NCBI RefSeq assembly: GCF_000383595.1
Contig: NZ_KB911581.1
Coordinates: forward strand, 4,248,496 to 4,312,495
DNA from: Streptomyces bottropensis ATCC 25435
GTDB lineage: Bacteria > Actinomycetota > Actinomycetes > Streptomycetales > Streptomycetaceae
Length of the DNA stretch: 64,000 nucleotides
Reading direction: 5' to 3'
Below, piece after piece: positions 40,535-50,800 of the stretch. Numbering within the stretch: position 1 is the stretch's first letter; each line of letters begins with the position of its first letter. The notes beneath the pieces are model-generated. The model was not told the DNA's origin. It did no database searches and was given only the letters and a program-made list of their open reading frames with translations. The position numbers were made by a program, and so were the translations under genes.

Positions 40535-41523
40535 AGGAGTTCGACTACCAGCGGGCGTACGACGTCTCCGGCGCGGTCGCCCTGCTCGGCGCCGACCCCG
40601 AGGCCCGCTTCCTCGGCGGCGGCACCAACCTCGTCGACCTGATGAAGACCGGCGTCGAGCGGCCCGCCCGGCTCGTCGACGTCCGCGAACTCCCCCTCGA
40701 CGGGGTCGAGTCCACCGAGGACGGCGGACTGCGCATCGGCGCGACCGTCACCAACAGCGACCTCGCCGCGCACCCCGAAGTCCGGCGCCGCTACCCGGCG
40801 TTGGCCCAGGCGGTGCTGGCCGGCGCGTCCGGGCAGCTGCGCAACATGGCCACCGTCGGCGGCAACCTCCTGCAGCGCACCCGCTGCGGCTACTTCGCCG
40901 ACGTGACCCAGCCCTGCAACAAGCGCCTGCCCGGCAGCGGCTGCCCCGCGATCGAGGGCGAGCATCACAACCACGCGATCCTCGGCGCCTCCGGGCACTG
41001 CGTGGCCACCCATCCCTCCGACATGGGGGTGGCCCTGGCCGCCTTCGACGCCGTGGTGACGTACGAGACGGCCGACGGGCCCGGCGAGTCGCCGCTCGCC
41101 GACTTCTACCTCCCGGTGGGCGACACCCCGCACATCGAGACGGCCCTGCCGCCGGGAGCCCTGATCACCGGCGTCGTCCTGCCACCCGCCCCCGTCGCCG
41201 CGCACTCCCGCTACCGCAAGGTCCGCGAACGCGCCTCGTACGCCTTCGCCATCGGCTCGATCGCCGCCGCGCTCGACGTCCGCGACGGCCTCGTGCACGA
41301 GGTACGGCTGGCTTTCGGGGCGGTCGCGTCCCGGCCGTGGCGGGCCCGCACGGCCGAGCGTGCGCTGACCGGGGCCCCGGCGACCGCCGAGTCCTTCGCG
41401 GCCGCCGCCGACGCCGAACTGGCCGCGGCCGCACCGCTGCCGCACAACGGGTACAAGGTGACGCTCATGCGCAACCTCGTCGTGGCCGTCCTGTCCGAAC
41501 TCACCGAGGAGGCCTCCCGATGA
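40531..41523 (+). CDS. Molybdenum hydroxylase FAD subunit with extra Fe-S loop (PaoB/YagS-like)
   Basis: A 330-residue flavoprotein subunit. FAD-binding motifs are FLGGGTNLVDLMK and ATVGGNLLQRTRC. The loop RCGYFADVTQPCNKRLPGSGCPAIEG supplies the extra cysteines that hold a [4Fe-4S] cluster in E. coli PaoB. That places this enzyme nearer the periplasmic-type aldehyde oxidoreductase group than classical xanthine dehydrogenase. It starts at GTG 40531 in a GTGA overlap with the small subunit and ends in an ATGA overlap with the large subunit. Confidence 0.9.
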   Translation: MKEFDYQRAYDVSGAVALLGADPEARFLGGGTNLVDLMKTGVERPARLVDVRELPLDGVESTEDGGLRIGATVTNSDLAAHPEVRRRYPALAQAVLAGASGQLRNMATVGGNLLQRTRCGYFADVTQPCNKRLPGSGCPAIEGEHHNHAILGASGHCVATHPSDMGVALAAFDAVVTYETADGPGESPLADFYLPVGDTPHIETALPPGALITGVVLPPAPVAAHSRYRKVRERASYAFAIGSIAAALDVRDGLVHEVRLAFGAVASRPWRARTAERALTGAPATAESFAAAADAELAAAAPLPHNGYKVTLMRNLVVAVLSELTEEASR

Positions 41524-43640
41524 CCACCGCCCCCACGGCGCACCAGGGCGCCGTCGGCACCGCGCACACCCGCGTCGAAGGCCGCGACAAGGTCACCGGC
41601 GCCGCCCGCTACGCCGGGGAGATCCCCTTCGCCGGACTCGTCCACGGCTGGCTCGCGCTGTCCACCGTGGCCCGCGGCCGGATCCGCTCGATCGAGACCG
41701 CCGACGCGCTCGGCATGCCCGGCGTGCTCGCCGTCCTGACGCACGAGAACGCCCCGCGCCTCGACACCGACTACACGGGTCTCATGGGGACGAAGCCCGA
41801 CCCGACCACCGCCGTCTTCCAGCACGACCGGGTGCCGCACCGGGGCTGGCCGGTGGCGCTCGTCGTCGCCGAGACCTCCGAGCAGGCCAGGGAGGCCGCC
41901 GAGGCGCTGGTCGTGCACTACGACCGGCAGACGCACGACATCGCGTTCGCCGCCGACCACCCGGACGCCTACGCGCTGGACGCCTTCGGCCCCGCGGTGA
42001 TCGAGAAGGGCGATCTGGAGGGCGAACTCGCCGCCTCCGCCGTCGTCGTGGACGCCGAGTACACCACCCCCGAGGAACACCACAACCCGATGGAGCCGCA
42101 CGCGGTGACGGCCCGCTGGGACGGCGGCCGGCTCGACGTCCTCGACTCCAACCAGGGCACCATGTGGGTCGCGGGCGAACTCGCCAACCTGTTCTCCCTC
42201 GACCCGGCCTCGGTACGGGTGCGCTCCGAGCACGTCGGCGGCGGCTTCGGCAGCAAGGGCGTCCGCGCGCACCAGGTCGCCGCCGTCATGGCCGCGACCG
42301 TCCTGCAGCGCCCGGTCCGGGTGGTCATGACCCGGCGGCAGATGTTCTCCCTCGCCGGCTACCGCAGTCCCACCGCCCAGCGGGTCCGGCTCGGCGCCGA
42401 CGCCGACGGACGGCTGCGCGCCCTGGAGCACCGCTCGCAGAGCCTCACCTCGACCGTGCACGAGTTCATCGAGCCGGCCGCCGGACCGGCCCGCGTCATG
42501 TACGCCGCCGACGCCCACCACACGGCCAGCAAGGTGGTACGGCTCGACGTGCCGACCCCGACCTGGATGCGCGCGCCCGGCGAGGCACCGGGCTCGTTCG
42601 CGCTGGAGTCGGCGATCGACGAACTCGCCGAGAAGCTGGGCATCGACCCGATCGAACTGCGGATCCGCAACGAACCCGAGCGCGGCCCCGTCTCCGGGCT
42701 GCCGTTCGCCGGCCGCAACCTGCGGGCCTGCTTCCGCGAGGGCGCCCGCCGGTTCGGCTGGGCCGACCGCGACCCGCGTCCCGGGATGCGCCGCGAGGGC
42801 CGCTGGCTGCTCGGCACCGGCATGGCGGCGGCCTCCTTCGGCGCGGGCGCCGCACCGTCCACGGCGGCCGTGACCGCCGAGGCCGACGGCACCTTCACCG
42901 TGCGGGTCAACGCGGCGGACATCGGGACCGGCGCCCGCACCGCGCTCACCCTGGTCGCCGCCGACGCGCTGGAGGTCGCGCCGGAGCAGGTCCGGGTACG
43001 GATCGGCGACAGCGACTTCGGACCCGCCATGATCGCCGGCGGCTCCATGGGAACCCGTTCCTGGGCCTGGGCCGTCACCCTCGCCGCGCGTGACGTCAGG
43101 GAACGCCTCGCCCTCGGCGCCGACATCCCGTCGGAGGGCATCACGGTCCGCTCCGACACCACCGCCGCCATCGGCGACCTCGCCCGGAAGGAACGCCACT
43201 CCTACGGTGCCCAGTTCGCCGAGGTGGCCGTGGACCCCGCCACCGGCGAGGTCCGCGTGCGCCGCATGCTCGGCATCTTCGCGGCCGGAAGGATCGTCAA
43301 CCCGCTCACCGCCCGCGGCCAGCTCGTCGGCGGCATGATCTGGGGCATCTCCATGGCCCTGCACGAGGAGGCGGTACGCGACCGGGCGTCCGGCGGCCAC
43401 TACGGCGCCGACCTCGCCGGATACCATGTGGCCGCGCACGCCGACGTACCCGCCGTCGAGGCCGACTGGGTGGAGGACCTCGACCCCGACGATCCCGTGG
43501 GCATCAAGGGCATCGGCGAGATCGGCATCGTGGGCGCGGCCGCCGCCGTCGCCAACGCCGTCCGGCACGCCACGGGCGTACGCCACCGCCATCTGCCCAT
43601 CCGGCCTGATCGCGTCCTGACGGCGGGCCGGGATGCTTGA
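41520..43640 (+). CDS. Molybdenum hydroxylase large subunit, molybdopterin-binding (PaoC/YagR-like)
   Basis: A 706-residue catalytic subunit of the xanthine dehydrogenase/aldehyde oxidoreductase family. It shows the Moco-binding GGGFGSKG, the binding loop around HNPMEPHAVTA, RAPGEAPGS, and the C-terminal GIKGIGEIGIVG, in which Glu667 is the conserved base that starts hydroxylation. The arginine/phenylalanine pattern of purine-specific enzymes is not evident, so an aldehyde or N-heterocycle is more likely than xanthine. It is coupled to both neighbours by short overlaps. Confidence 0.92.
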   Translation: MTTAPTAHQGAVGTAHTRVEGRDKVTGAARYAGEIPFAGLVHGWLALSTVARGRIRSIETADALGMPGVLAVLTHENAPRLDTDYTGLMGTKPDPTTAVFQHDRVPHRGWPVALVVAETSEQAREAAEALVVHYDRQTHDIAFAADHPDAYALDAFGPAVIEKGDLEGELAASAVVVDAEYTTPEEHHNPMEPHAVTARWDGGRLDVLDSNQGTMWVAGELANLFSLDPASVRVRSEHVGGGFGSKGVRAHQVAAVMAATVLQRPVRVVMTRRQMFSLAGYRSPTAQRVRLGADADGRLRALEHRSQSLTSTVHEFIEPAAGPARVMYAADAHHTASKVVRLDVPTPTWMRAPGEAPGSFALESAIDELAEKLGIDPIELRIRNEPERGPVSGLPFAGRNLRACFREGARRFGWADRDPRPGMRREGRWLLGTGMAAASFGAGAAPSTAAVTAEADGTFTVRVNAADIGTGARTALTLVAADALEVAPEQVRVRIGDSDFGPAMIAGGSMGTRSWAWAVTLAARDVRERLALGADIPSEGITVRSDTTAAIGDLARKERHSYGAQFAEVAVDPATGEVRVRRMLGIFAAGRIVNPLTARGQLVGGMIWGISMALHEEAVRDRASGGHYGADLAGYHVAAHADVPAVEADWVEDLDPDDPVGIKGIGEIGIVGAAAAVANAVRHATGVRHRHLPIRPDRVLTAGRDA

Positions 43641-44811
43641 CGCGGCCACCGAGCTGAGCGCGTGGGCCGAGGAGGGCCGCGACTTCGCCGTCGCCACCGT
43701 CGTGGCGGTGAGCGGCAGCGCCCCGCGCGGCCCCGGCGCGGCCCTCGCCGTCGACAGCCGGGGCACGGCCGTGGGCTCGGTCTCCGGCGGCTGCGTCGAG
43801 GGCGAGGTGTACGAGCTGTGCCGGCAGGCCCTGGCGGACGGCGAGACCGTCCTGCGGCGCTTCGGCTACAGCGACGAGGACGCGTTCGCCGTCGGCCTGA
43901 CCTGCGGCGGCGTCATCGACATCCTGGTCACCCCCGTCACCGCCGGGTCGCCGGTCCGAGCCGTGCTGCGTGCCGCCCTCTCGGCCGCCGCCCGGGGTGA
44001 GCGGACGGCTCTCGCCCGCGTCGTCCAAGGCCCGGCCGAACTCCTCGGACAGGCCCTGCTCGTACGGGCCGACGGGGCCGGCGACCGGGCGTACGACGGT
44101 GCGGCCGGGGCCGGCCACGAGGGCGGTCTCGGCGGGCACCCCGACCTGGACCGGACGGCCGCCGCCGAGGCACGGGCCATGCTGGACGGCGGACGCTCGG
44201 GCACCGTCGAGCTGTCGGCGGACGGATCGCACTGCCCCGGCGGCCTCACCCTCCTCGTCGAGACCCGGGTGCCGCCGCCCCGCATGATCGTGTTCGGGGC
44301 GATCGACTTCGCGGCGGCGCTGGTGCGCGCGGGCAAGTTCCTCGGCCACCACGTCACCGTGTGCGACGCCCGCCCCGTCTTCGCCACGCGGTCGCGCTTT
44401 CCCGAGGCCGACGACATCGTGGTGGACTGGCCGCACCGCTACCTGCGGCGCACCGCGACCGACCGGCGCACGGTCCTGTGCGTGCTCACCCACGACGCCA
44501 AGTTCGACATCCCGCTGCTGACGGCGGCCCTGCGGATGCCGGTCGCGTTCGTGGGGGCGATGGGCTCCCGCCGCACACACGCCGACCGTGAACGGCGCCT
44601 GCGCGAAGCCGGCCTCACCGAACGGGAGCTGGCGCGGCTCAGGTCCCCGATCGGGCTCGATCTCGGCGCCCGTACGCCCGAGGAGACGGCCCTGTCCATC
44701 GCGGCGGAGATCGTCGCGGCCCGGCGTGGCGGGACGGGCGTCCCGCTGACCGGGTCGGGGACGCCGATCCACCGTGAGGCGGCGGAGGCAGGTGACGTGG
44801 CGGCGGCTTGA
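43633..44811 (+). CDS. XdhC/CoxI-family molybdenum-cofactor maturation protein
   Basis: A 392-residue helper that binds and delivers the sulfurated molybdenum cofactor to the hydroxylase. The N-terminal XdhC/CoxI segment includes FAVATVVAVSGSAPRGPGAALAV and SGGCVEGEV; a second domain has the Rossmann XdhC_C character (RMIVFGAIDFAAALVRAGKFLGHHVTVCD; VAFVGAMGSRRTHADR). It overlaps the large-subunit gene by 8 bp and closes the operon. It is equivalent to PaoD in position and role. It carries a rather long middle linker. Confidence 0.9.
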   Translation: MLDAATELSAWAEEGRDFAVATVVAVSGSAPRGPGAALAVDSRGTAVGSVSGGCVEGEVYELCRQALADGETVLRRFGYSDEDAFAVGLTCGGVIDILVTPVTAGSPVRAVLRAALSAAARGERTALARVVQGPAELLGQALLVRADGAGDRAYDGAAGAGHEGGLGGHPDLDRTAAAEARAMLDGGRSGTVELSADGSHCPGGLTLLVETRVPPPRMIVFGAIDFAAALVRAGKFLGHHVTVCDARPVFATRSRFPEADDIVVDWPHRYLRRTATDRRTVLCVLTHDAKFDIPLLTAALRMPVAFVGAMGSRRTHADRERRLREAGLTERELARLRSPIGLDLGARTPEETALSIAAEIVAARRGGTGVPLTGSGTPIHREAAEAGDVAAA

Positions 44812-44854
44812 GAAGGCGTGGCGGCGGCCTGAGGAGGCACGGGTCGGAGTCGCC

Positions 44855-44906
44855 CGAGGACACGCGGGCCCGAGTACGTCCGAGGACACGCGGTCCTGAG
44901 TACGTC
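44855..44906. repeat. 26-bp tandem duplication
   Basis: Two adjacent copies of CGAGGACACGCGG..GAGTACGTC (44855-44880 and 44881-44906) differ by two bases. They lie after the XdhC stop in a 473-bp spacer before the PI-PLC gene. No function is evident. Confidence 0.8.
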
Positions 44907-44933
44907 GGCCGGGGCGACTGAGTACGAGGCCCG

Positions 44934-45341
44934 ATGCCCCGGACCACCGGCCGCTGGTGCACTGTCCTCATGGACACGTCCCCCTCGCGCCCTCGCCCCC
45001 TCCGCAACGTCACCGCCACGGCCGCCGCCACCGGTTCGGCCCTCGTGGTGGTGCTCGTTCCGCTCGTGGTCGGCGCGCTGGTGGCGCGGTCGGCCGGCGG
45101 TGACCCGATGGCGTCGGTCAACGCCCTGATCGCGGGCGGCGGGGAGCGGGCGAAGCTGTCCCCGAGCCATCTGCCCGTCCTGCGGGGCATCCGCACGATG
45201 CCCCGCAGGACGGTCCGGCACCTGTCCCGGCGACGGTCGGCGCAGGACCGTCCGCAGATGGACCGCCGTCTGCCGGGGCGACTGCTACCGGCCCGCCGCG
45301 AGGACGTACGTGTTGAGGTTCCCGACCGTCGTGAGCGGTGA
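44934..45341 (+). CDS. Doubtful small single-pass membrane protein
   Basis: An open frame of 135 codons with GAGG before the ATG at 44934 and an internal ATG at 44970. It has one plausible membrane helix (GSALVVVLVPLVVGALVA) followed by a very basic tail. It overlaps the 3' end of the convergent PI-PLC gene by 57 bp, and the arginine-rich tail looks like GC-rich shadow coding. I include it only because the hydrophobic segment and start are reasonable; there is no family I recognise. Confidence 0.25.
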   Translation: MPRTTGRWCTVLMDTSPSRPRPLRNVTATAAATGSALVVVLVPLVVGALVARSAGGDPMASVNALIAGGGERAKLSPSHLPVLRGIRTMPRRTVRHLSRRRSAQDRPQMDRRLPGRLLPARREDVRVEVPDRRER

Positions 45342-46682
45342 CGGCGAGCCCAGCTCGTAGCGGTCGACGGCGAGATAGTTGGGCTTCTTGCGCGCGGCCG
45401 GGGTGCAGAAGTTCTGCGCGCGGTTGCCCAGCTTGGCGTTGTCCGTCTCGGCCGTGCCGCTGATGGTGTAGTCGCGGAAGTGGTTCATGACGAACAGCGG
45501 GTGGAAGGCGGCCGAGTCCGTGGTGAGGGGCCTGCTCGTGCCCCAGCGGCTGTAGCAGGACCAGTCGGAGCCGCCGAGCCCGCCGCCCATGGACCAGTAG
45601 TTCTCCACGGTCCACTCCCGCTGGTACATCACCCCGAAGGTGTCGCGGGTGGCGTACCCGGCGGAGACGTCGCTCGCGCGGGTGCGGTCGCTGAAGACCA
45701 GCAGCTGCTTGCCCCGTGCGGCGAGATCCGCCATGGTCGGCCAGCCGCTGGTCGCCACGCCCTCCTGGTCGGGCCGGTACAGCACGTCGGACAGACCGCT
45801 GACGGAGGCCAGCGACGCCTTCAGCACGTCGGAGGAGGTGTAGTCCTCCAGGAAGACGGTGGCGAACTGGCCCGGGTTGGCCTTGAGGAAGTCGACCATG
45901 CGCCGGAGGTCGGTGGCGAGCGGAACCGGACTGCCGACGCCGTCACAGCTGTTGTGGCAGAGCACGGCCTGTCCCGACACGGTGTACGCGTCCAGCATGA
46001 ACCCCCTTACCCCGTCGGTGAGTTGACGGCTCACTCCGCGCGACTGGTTGGGGAAGAGGCTGACCGGGAACGAGGCGAAGTTGCCGTCGGCCCCGTTGGC
46101 GAAGGCGTTGTGGGAGGTGAGGAACGTGACCTGGTCGAGGGTCCGGGTGCCGGGCGACGGCATGGCCGACGTGGCGGGGGCGACCGGCGTGAGGTACCAG
46201 CGGGCCTGGTCCCCGTTCGACCCGATCCGCACCAGGGAGGAGTCCGAGGACACGCCCGTCAGGTACTGCGAGGCGCCGGGCACGCCGATCGTGTACGTGC
46301 CGCTCGCGGCCTCGGTGACCGTCCAGGTGGTGCCGTCCGCGCCACAGGCCGCCGTCACCGCCGAGGTGCCGTCGCGGCCGAGGCAGATCCCCGACTCGTC
46401 GGCGTTGCGCAACTGGTGGCCGCCGCCGACGGCGACCGGTGTCCACTGCTGGTGGTCCTCGTTGCCCTTGGGGTTGTGCGCGACGACCGTACCGCCGCTG
46501 TCCGCCGCGTTGAGACCGGTGACGGAGTTCTGCAGATAGACCGAGTACGCGGGAACCGCGGCTGCGGCGGGACCCGGGAACGCCATGGGCGCGCCCATGG
46601 CGAGTGCGGCGGCCGCGCACAGGGTGCGGGCGTGCGCGCGGGGGCGCGAACGAGGACGGGGTTGGGGACGGGACAGACTCAC
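45285..46682 (-). CDS. Secreted phosphatidylinositol-specific phospholipase C-domain protein with lectin-like N-terminal domain
   Basis: A 465-residue secreted protein. It starts at GTG 46682, with GGAAGGAA upstream, and has a long signal peptide (TLCAAAALAMGAPMAFPGPAAAA). Residues ~35-170 form a ricin-like/beta-trefoil domain (SVYLQNSVTGLNAADSGGTVVAHNPKGNEDHQQWTPV; ICLGRDGTS). Residues ~180-455 are a PI-PLC X domain, with the two catalytic histidines in FLTSHNAFAN and VLCHNSCDG. It probably cleaves a phosphoinositide or related glycolipid outside the cell. Many actinomycete homologues are uncharacterised, so the true substrate is open. Confidence 0.82.
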   Translation of the reverse strand: MSLSRPQPRPRSRPRAHARTLCAAAALAMGAPMAFPGPAAAAVPAYSVYLQNSVTGLNAADSGGTVVAHNPKGNEDHQQWTPVAVGGGHQLRNADESGICLGRDGTSAVTAACGADGTTWTVTEAASGTYTIGVPGASQYLTGVSSDSSLVRIGSNGDQARWYLTPVAPATSAMPSPGTRTLDQVTFLTSHNAFANGADGNFASFPVSLFPNQSRGVSRQLTDGVRGFMLDAYTVSGQAVLCHNSCDGVGSPVPLATDLRRMVDFLKANPGQFATVFLEDYTSSDVLKASLASVSGLSDVLYRPDQEGVATSGWPTMADLAARGKQLLVFSDRTRASDVSAGYATRDTFGVMYQREWTVENYWSMGGGLGGSDWSCYSRWGTSRPLTTDSAAFHPLFVMNHFRDYTISGTAETDNAKLGNRAQNFCTPAARKKPNYLAVDRYELGSPSPLTTVGNLNTYVLAAGR

Positions 46683-46723
46683 GGGGTTCCTTCCGCTCCG
46701 GCAAGCCGGGTTGATGTCAGAGG

Positions 46724-46865
46724 CATGACACACCGAGCACCGGGTCCCGCACCAGCCCTGTCACAGGAAGACCTACGCGAACTCGCGGTCATGAAACGGC
46801 ACTTGGCCGAGAAACGTTTGAGATTCAAGCAAGTCTTGGGGATTCTGTGCAGAAGATCTGCTTAA
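46724..46865 (+). CDS. Possible 46-residue small protein
   Basis: An ATG at 46724 with AGAGGC directly upstream opens a 46-codon frame ending TAA. The product contains a charged helix (LSQEDLRELAVMKRHLAEKRLRFKQVLGIL). Codon use is atypical for this genome (AGA, TTG, ATT, TCT, TAA), which either argues against a gene or points to a leader peptide. It lies in the divergent spacer and must overlap promoter DNA for the downstream gene. Confidence 0.25.
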
Positions 46866-46895
46866 ACTCTGGAAGCCGCTCGAAGAGGACCACGC

Positions 46896-47810
46896 GTGAG
46901 TGAACCGACAGCCCCTGCCTGCCCGCGGTGCGGTACGCCCCGCGCGACGGACGGCACCCCGGCCTGCTCCTGCGGCCGGCTCGCGTCGGAAGCCCACCGC
47001 GACATCCGGACGGCACAGGCGGAGGCCGCGGAGGATTTCGACCCGGTCCGCATACGACCGTTCGTGAAGGTCGGCGAGGACGAACCGCGGCAGGGGGCCA
47101 CGGCGGCGGACGACACGCCGGCACGGACCACCGAGCCGCCCCACGCACCGACCACTCCCACCGAGCCCCACCACGCGTCGGCCGCCGAGGAGGAGCCTCC
47201 GGTCGACCCCGCCCGGGGCGAACGGCGGCGCCGCCGCGCGCTGCCGGCCGCCGTGGTGGGCGCCGCGGCGGCCGCCGTCCTTGTGACGGCGGGAACCATC
47301 GGCGGCCTCTTCTCCTACGAGGCCCCCTCACGGGACGGCTCGGGCCCCGGAGACATCAGGGCCGACCTCCCGGAGGCGGCGGCGGGCGCGGTGCCCTCGT
47401 CCTCGGCGCCCCCGTCCCCCACGGTGTCCTCGGCGTCCCCGTCCGCGAGTTCGTCCACCTCGCCGGAAGCGACTCCGACCGAGAGTCCGGCCACCCCCAC
47501 CCGCTCCGGCACCCCCAGCAGAACCCCGTCCGACAGCGACGCCACCGCCACCGGCGTCCCCGCCCCCACCGCGTCCGCCGGAAAGCCGCCCGTCCTCGGC
47601 CTCGGCGACCAGGGAGCGGAGGTCACCGAACTCCAGCTCCGTCTGGGCCAGCTCGGCCTCTACGACGGCGAGGCGGACGGCGACTACGACCGCGACGTCC
47701 AGAGCGCGGTCCGCGGCTACCAGCTGACCCGCGTCCTCCTGGAGGACGAGTCGGGGGTGTACGGCGAGACGACCCGGGCCGCACTGGAGTCCGAGACCTC
47801 GGAACCCTGA
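46896..47810 (+). CDS. Zinc-ribbon, single-pass membrane protein with peptidoglycan-binding domain
   Basis: A 304-residue protein starting at GTG 46896. The cytoplasmic N-terminus has a small Cys motif (CPRCGTP...CSCG), typical of a zinc ribbon. A linker and one transmembrane helix (ALPAAVVGAAAAAVLVTAGTIGGLF) follow, then a long Ser/Thr/Pro-rich extracellular spacer. It ends in a C-terminal peptidoglycan-binding-1 domain (LGDQGAEVTELQLRLGQLGLYDGEADGDYDRDVQSAVRGYQ). It should span from cytoplasm to cell wall. It has no catalytic domain, so a structural or sensing role is likely but unproven. The neighbouring minus-strand gene is the large TPR protein. Confidence 0.82.
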   Translation: MSEPTAPACPRCGTPRATDGTPACSCGRLASEAHRDIRTAQAEAAEDFDPVRIRPFVKVGEDEPRQGATAADDTPARTTEPPHAPTTPTEPHHASAAEEEPPVDPARGERRRRRALPAAVVGAAAAAVLVTAGTIGGLFSYEAPSRDGSGPGDIRADLPEAAAGAVPSSSAPPSPTVSSASPSASSSTSPEATPTESPATPTRSGTPSRTPSDSDATATGVPAPTASAGKPPVLGLGDQGAEVTELQLRLGQLGLYDGEADGDYDRDVQSAVRGYQLTRVLLEDESGVYGETTRAALESETSEP

Positions 47811-47837
47811 CACCTACCTTCTGCGCGGCGAGGTCGC

Positions 47838-50800
47838 TCAGCCCTGGGCGAGCAGGTCGAGGTGGCGGTGGGCCTGTTCGGCCGTCTCGCTGTGGGGGAA
47901 CTGCTCGGCGATCTGCTGCCAGATGTCGCGGGCGTGCTCGGTGCCCTCGGGATCGTCGCGGGCCTCCAGGGCCTGGGCGAGGTGGGCCCACTGCCGGGCG
48001 TGGCCGCCGGAGTGTTCGACGGCGTCCTCCAGAAGGTCGACGGCCTCGTCGAGGCGTCCCTGCCGGAACGCGACCCAGCCGCAGGCGTCCTCGCACACGG
48101 CCATCCGGCTCGGCTCCAGCACCCGGCGCGCGCTCTTCAGCGCCCCCTCCGCCAGCAGACGCGCCTCGTCGAGCCGGATGCCCTGCTCCGCGTAGAACAT
48201 GGCGAGCCGTGCCGTGAGAGTGACCAGCGCGGCCCGCAGCGGAACCTCCTCGTCCGTGCCGCGGTACGCGGTCAGCCGGGCCGCGCAGGCGTCCTGGGCC
48301 TCCAGAAGCTCCTGCTCCACCTCCCACGGCTGCTCACGACCGGCGATCAGATGGGCGATCCACTCATGGTGCCGGCCGGCGCCCGGCTGCCGGATCGAGC
48401 CGCCGATCGAGCGCAGGGCGACGATCGCGTCGTCCGAACGGCCCAGCAGATCCAGGACGTTGGCCAGCTCCTCGTGCATCCGCGCCTCCAGGTCCGCGCT
48501 CAGCGAGGCCTCCCGCGTCGCGTCCACCAGCTCCTCCCGGGCCCGCTCCAGCAGCTCCACGCGCTCGTCGTCCTGCGAGGTCTCCGCCTGCCCCCGATGG
48601 GTGACGGCCAGTTCCAGACGCGCCTGGTCCCGCTGCTCCCCGGCCGGGAGCAGCTCGATCAGCCGCAACAGAGTCTGCTCGGCGAGGTCGTACTGCGCCC
48701 GGTGGTCGCGGTACAGCCGTGCCAGGGTGAAGCGGGGATAGGCGTACAGGGGCGCCAGCTTCAACGCGTCCCGGCAGTCCCGCACCGCCTCGCTCGTCCG
48801 CCCCTGCCGTACGAACACCGCCGCGCGCCCGGCCAGGGCCCGGGCCCGGGTGGGCAGGTCCGGCGGCTCGGCGGACAGCACGGTCAGCCTCTCCTGGCCG
48901 CGGCGGCCCGAACGGTACCGGGGACAGACCGTCTTCGGCGGCCGGTCGAGAACCAGGTCGTACTGTCCGACCGCGTCCCGGTAGCTCGGGCCGGCGGCCG
49001 GAGCGCGGTGCTCCGCGTCGGCCAGGGAGTCGCCGAGGGCCGCGTGCGCGTCGCCCAGTTCGACGTTCCACTGCGGCGGGGTCTCCAGCCCGGCGGGCAG
49101 CCCTTCACGGACCGCCCGGGTCAGTTCCGCCACCGCCGCCGCCCAGTGACGGCGCTGCCTGTCAGAGGGCCGGATCAGACCGGCGAGCGCGCAGTGCAGC
49201 AGCCCGATCTCCCGTGCGGCCAGGGACACTTCGGGCTCGGAGGACCCCGGCGCGCCCCGCAGCGACTCGATCTCCGACAGCGCCTCCCGCAGGCCGGCCT
49301 CGTCGAAGTGCTGCTGGGCCTCCCGGGCGTGGGCCCAGGCCCGCGCCCAGCGCAGGACCAACGGCTTGCGGTCGGCGCCGCCGGATCCGTCGGTCGACGG
49401 CCAGTACGCGTTCACGATCCGGCGTACGTCCTCCCGGCAGGGCTCAAGGGCCAGCGCCATGCCCGCGAGAGCCCGGGCGGCCGCGCCGTCGCCCCGCCAG
49501 AACATCTGGTTGACGGCCAGCAGGAGCCAGGCCTCCGCGTCGTCGGGATGCTGGTGCGCGGCGACGGTGAACAGGGCGGTGGCCAGCTCGTGCGTGTCTC
49601 CGGCGTCCGGTGAGCCGGCCGCGAACAGACCGACGTCGCGGACGGCGACGTGATGGTTCTGCGGGTCCCGCTGGATGGCCTCCAGACAGGCGAAGAGCGC
49701 GCCCTCGCGGTTGTGCTTCTGCAGCATGCGGCCCCGCAGCGCGTGCAGTTCGGCCATGTCGGGGGCCCAGCGGATGGCCGTGCGCAGGCATCGGTCCGCC
49801 CTCCCGCGGGCGCGGCGGCCCGGCGGGTCGTCCGCGTCACGGGCCAGCCGGAACCAGCACTCGGACCGCATGGCGACCACATGGGCGATCCGCTCCGTCA
49901 ACGGCCGCACCGCCGCCTCGTCGCCGTCCAGGACCAGTCGGCGGGCCCGTTCGTCGACGAGGTCCCGCTCGGTGCGGTGGAAGAGGCGCAGGGCCTCCCG
50001 AACCCTGGAGTCGGCCCGGGTCCGCGCGGCTGTCCGTCCCGCCTGCCCGCTCGGCGACGGCCCGTCCTCCCGCCCCGGCTCCGGCATGCCCATCGGCTCC
50101 GCCGTCCGCGCCGCGTCCGCCCGGCCCAGCTCCGTCTCCTGCTGCAGCAGCGCCACGCCGAGCCAGTACGCGGCGAGCGCGCCGTCCATGGGATGGCCGC
50201 CGCAGGACTGCCGCAGAGCACTGCGGGCCGACTGGGCGGCCTGGTCGAGGAGTTCGGCGCGCTTGGCCGCGTCGACGTCCGGATGCTCCGCCTGTTCGAG
50301 GGCCGCCCGGGCCAGTTGGACCCGGGCGGGAGCGAGGGCCGGGTCGAGGGCGACCGCCTTCTGCCACATCAGCGTGGCCGCGCTGCGCACCACCGTGGAC
50401 GCCCGGAGCCCGATGTCGGTGCGGATCCGGCGCTGCTCACGGTAGACCAGGCCCAGGTTGTGATAGGCGGCCGCGTAGCCGGGGCTGTGCGAGAGGGCCG
50501 CGCGGAAGTGTTCCTCCGCCGCGTCGAGATGATGCAGCAGCCCCTCCCGCTGGAACCGCTGATAGCTCTCCAGCCCGTCCACCAGACGCTGGAAACTGTC
50601 GACGTCGGCCCCCGACTCCCCGGCCCCCGGCCGCTCCAGTTCGATGCGGTGGGCCAGTTCACGGGCGAGCGACGCACTGGCCCGGCGTACGTCGCCGGAG
50701 GCGATGTCCGTCTGCGCGGACCAGGTGCGGCCGCCGTGCCCGGACTGCGAGGCGACGACCCGCAGGACCCCGTCGGCCTCCACCAGCGAGCCCTGGAGGG

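Noticed and set aside
43504..44889. A long minus-strand frame opposite the XdhC gene
   Set aside because: Antisense to a gene with clear XdhC motifs and operon coupling; it lacks any recognisable domain.
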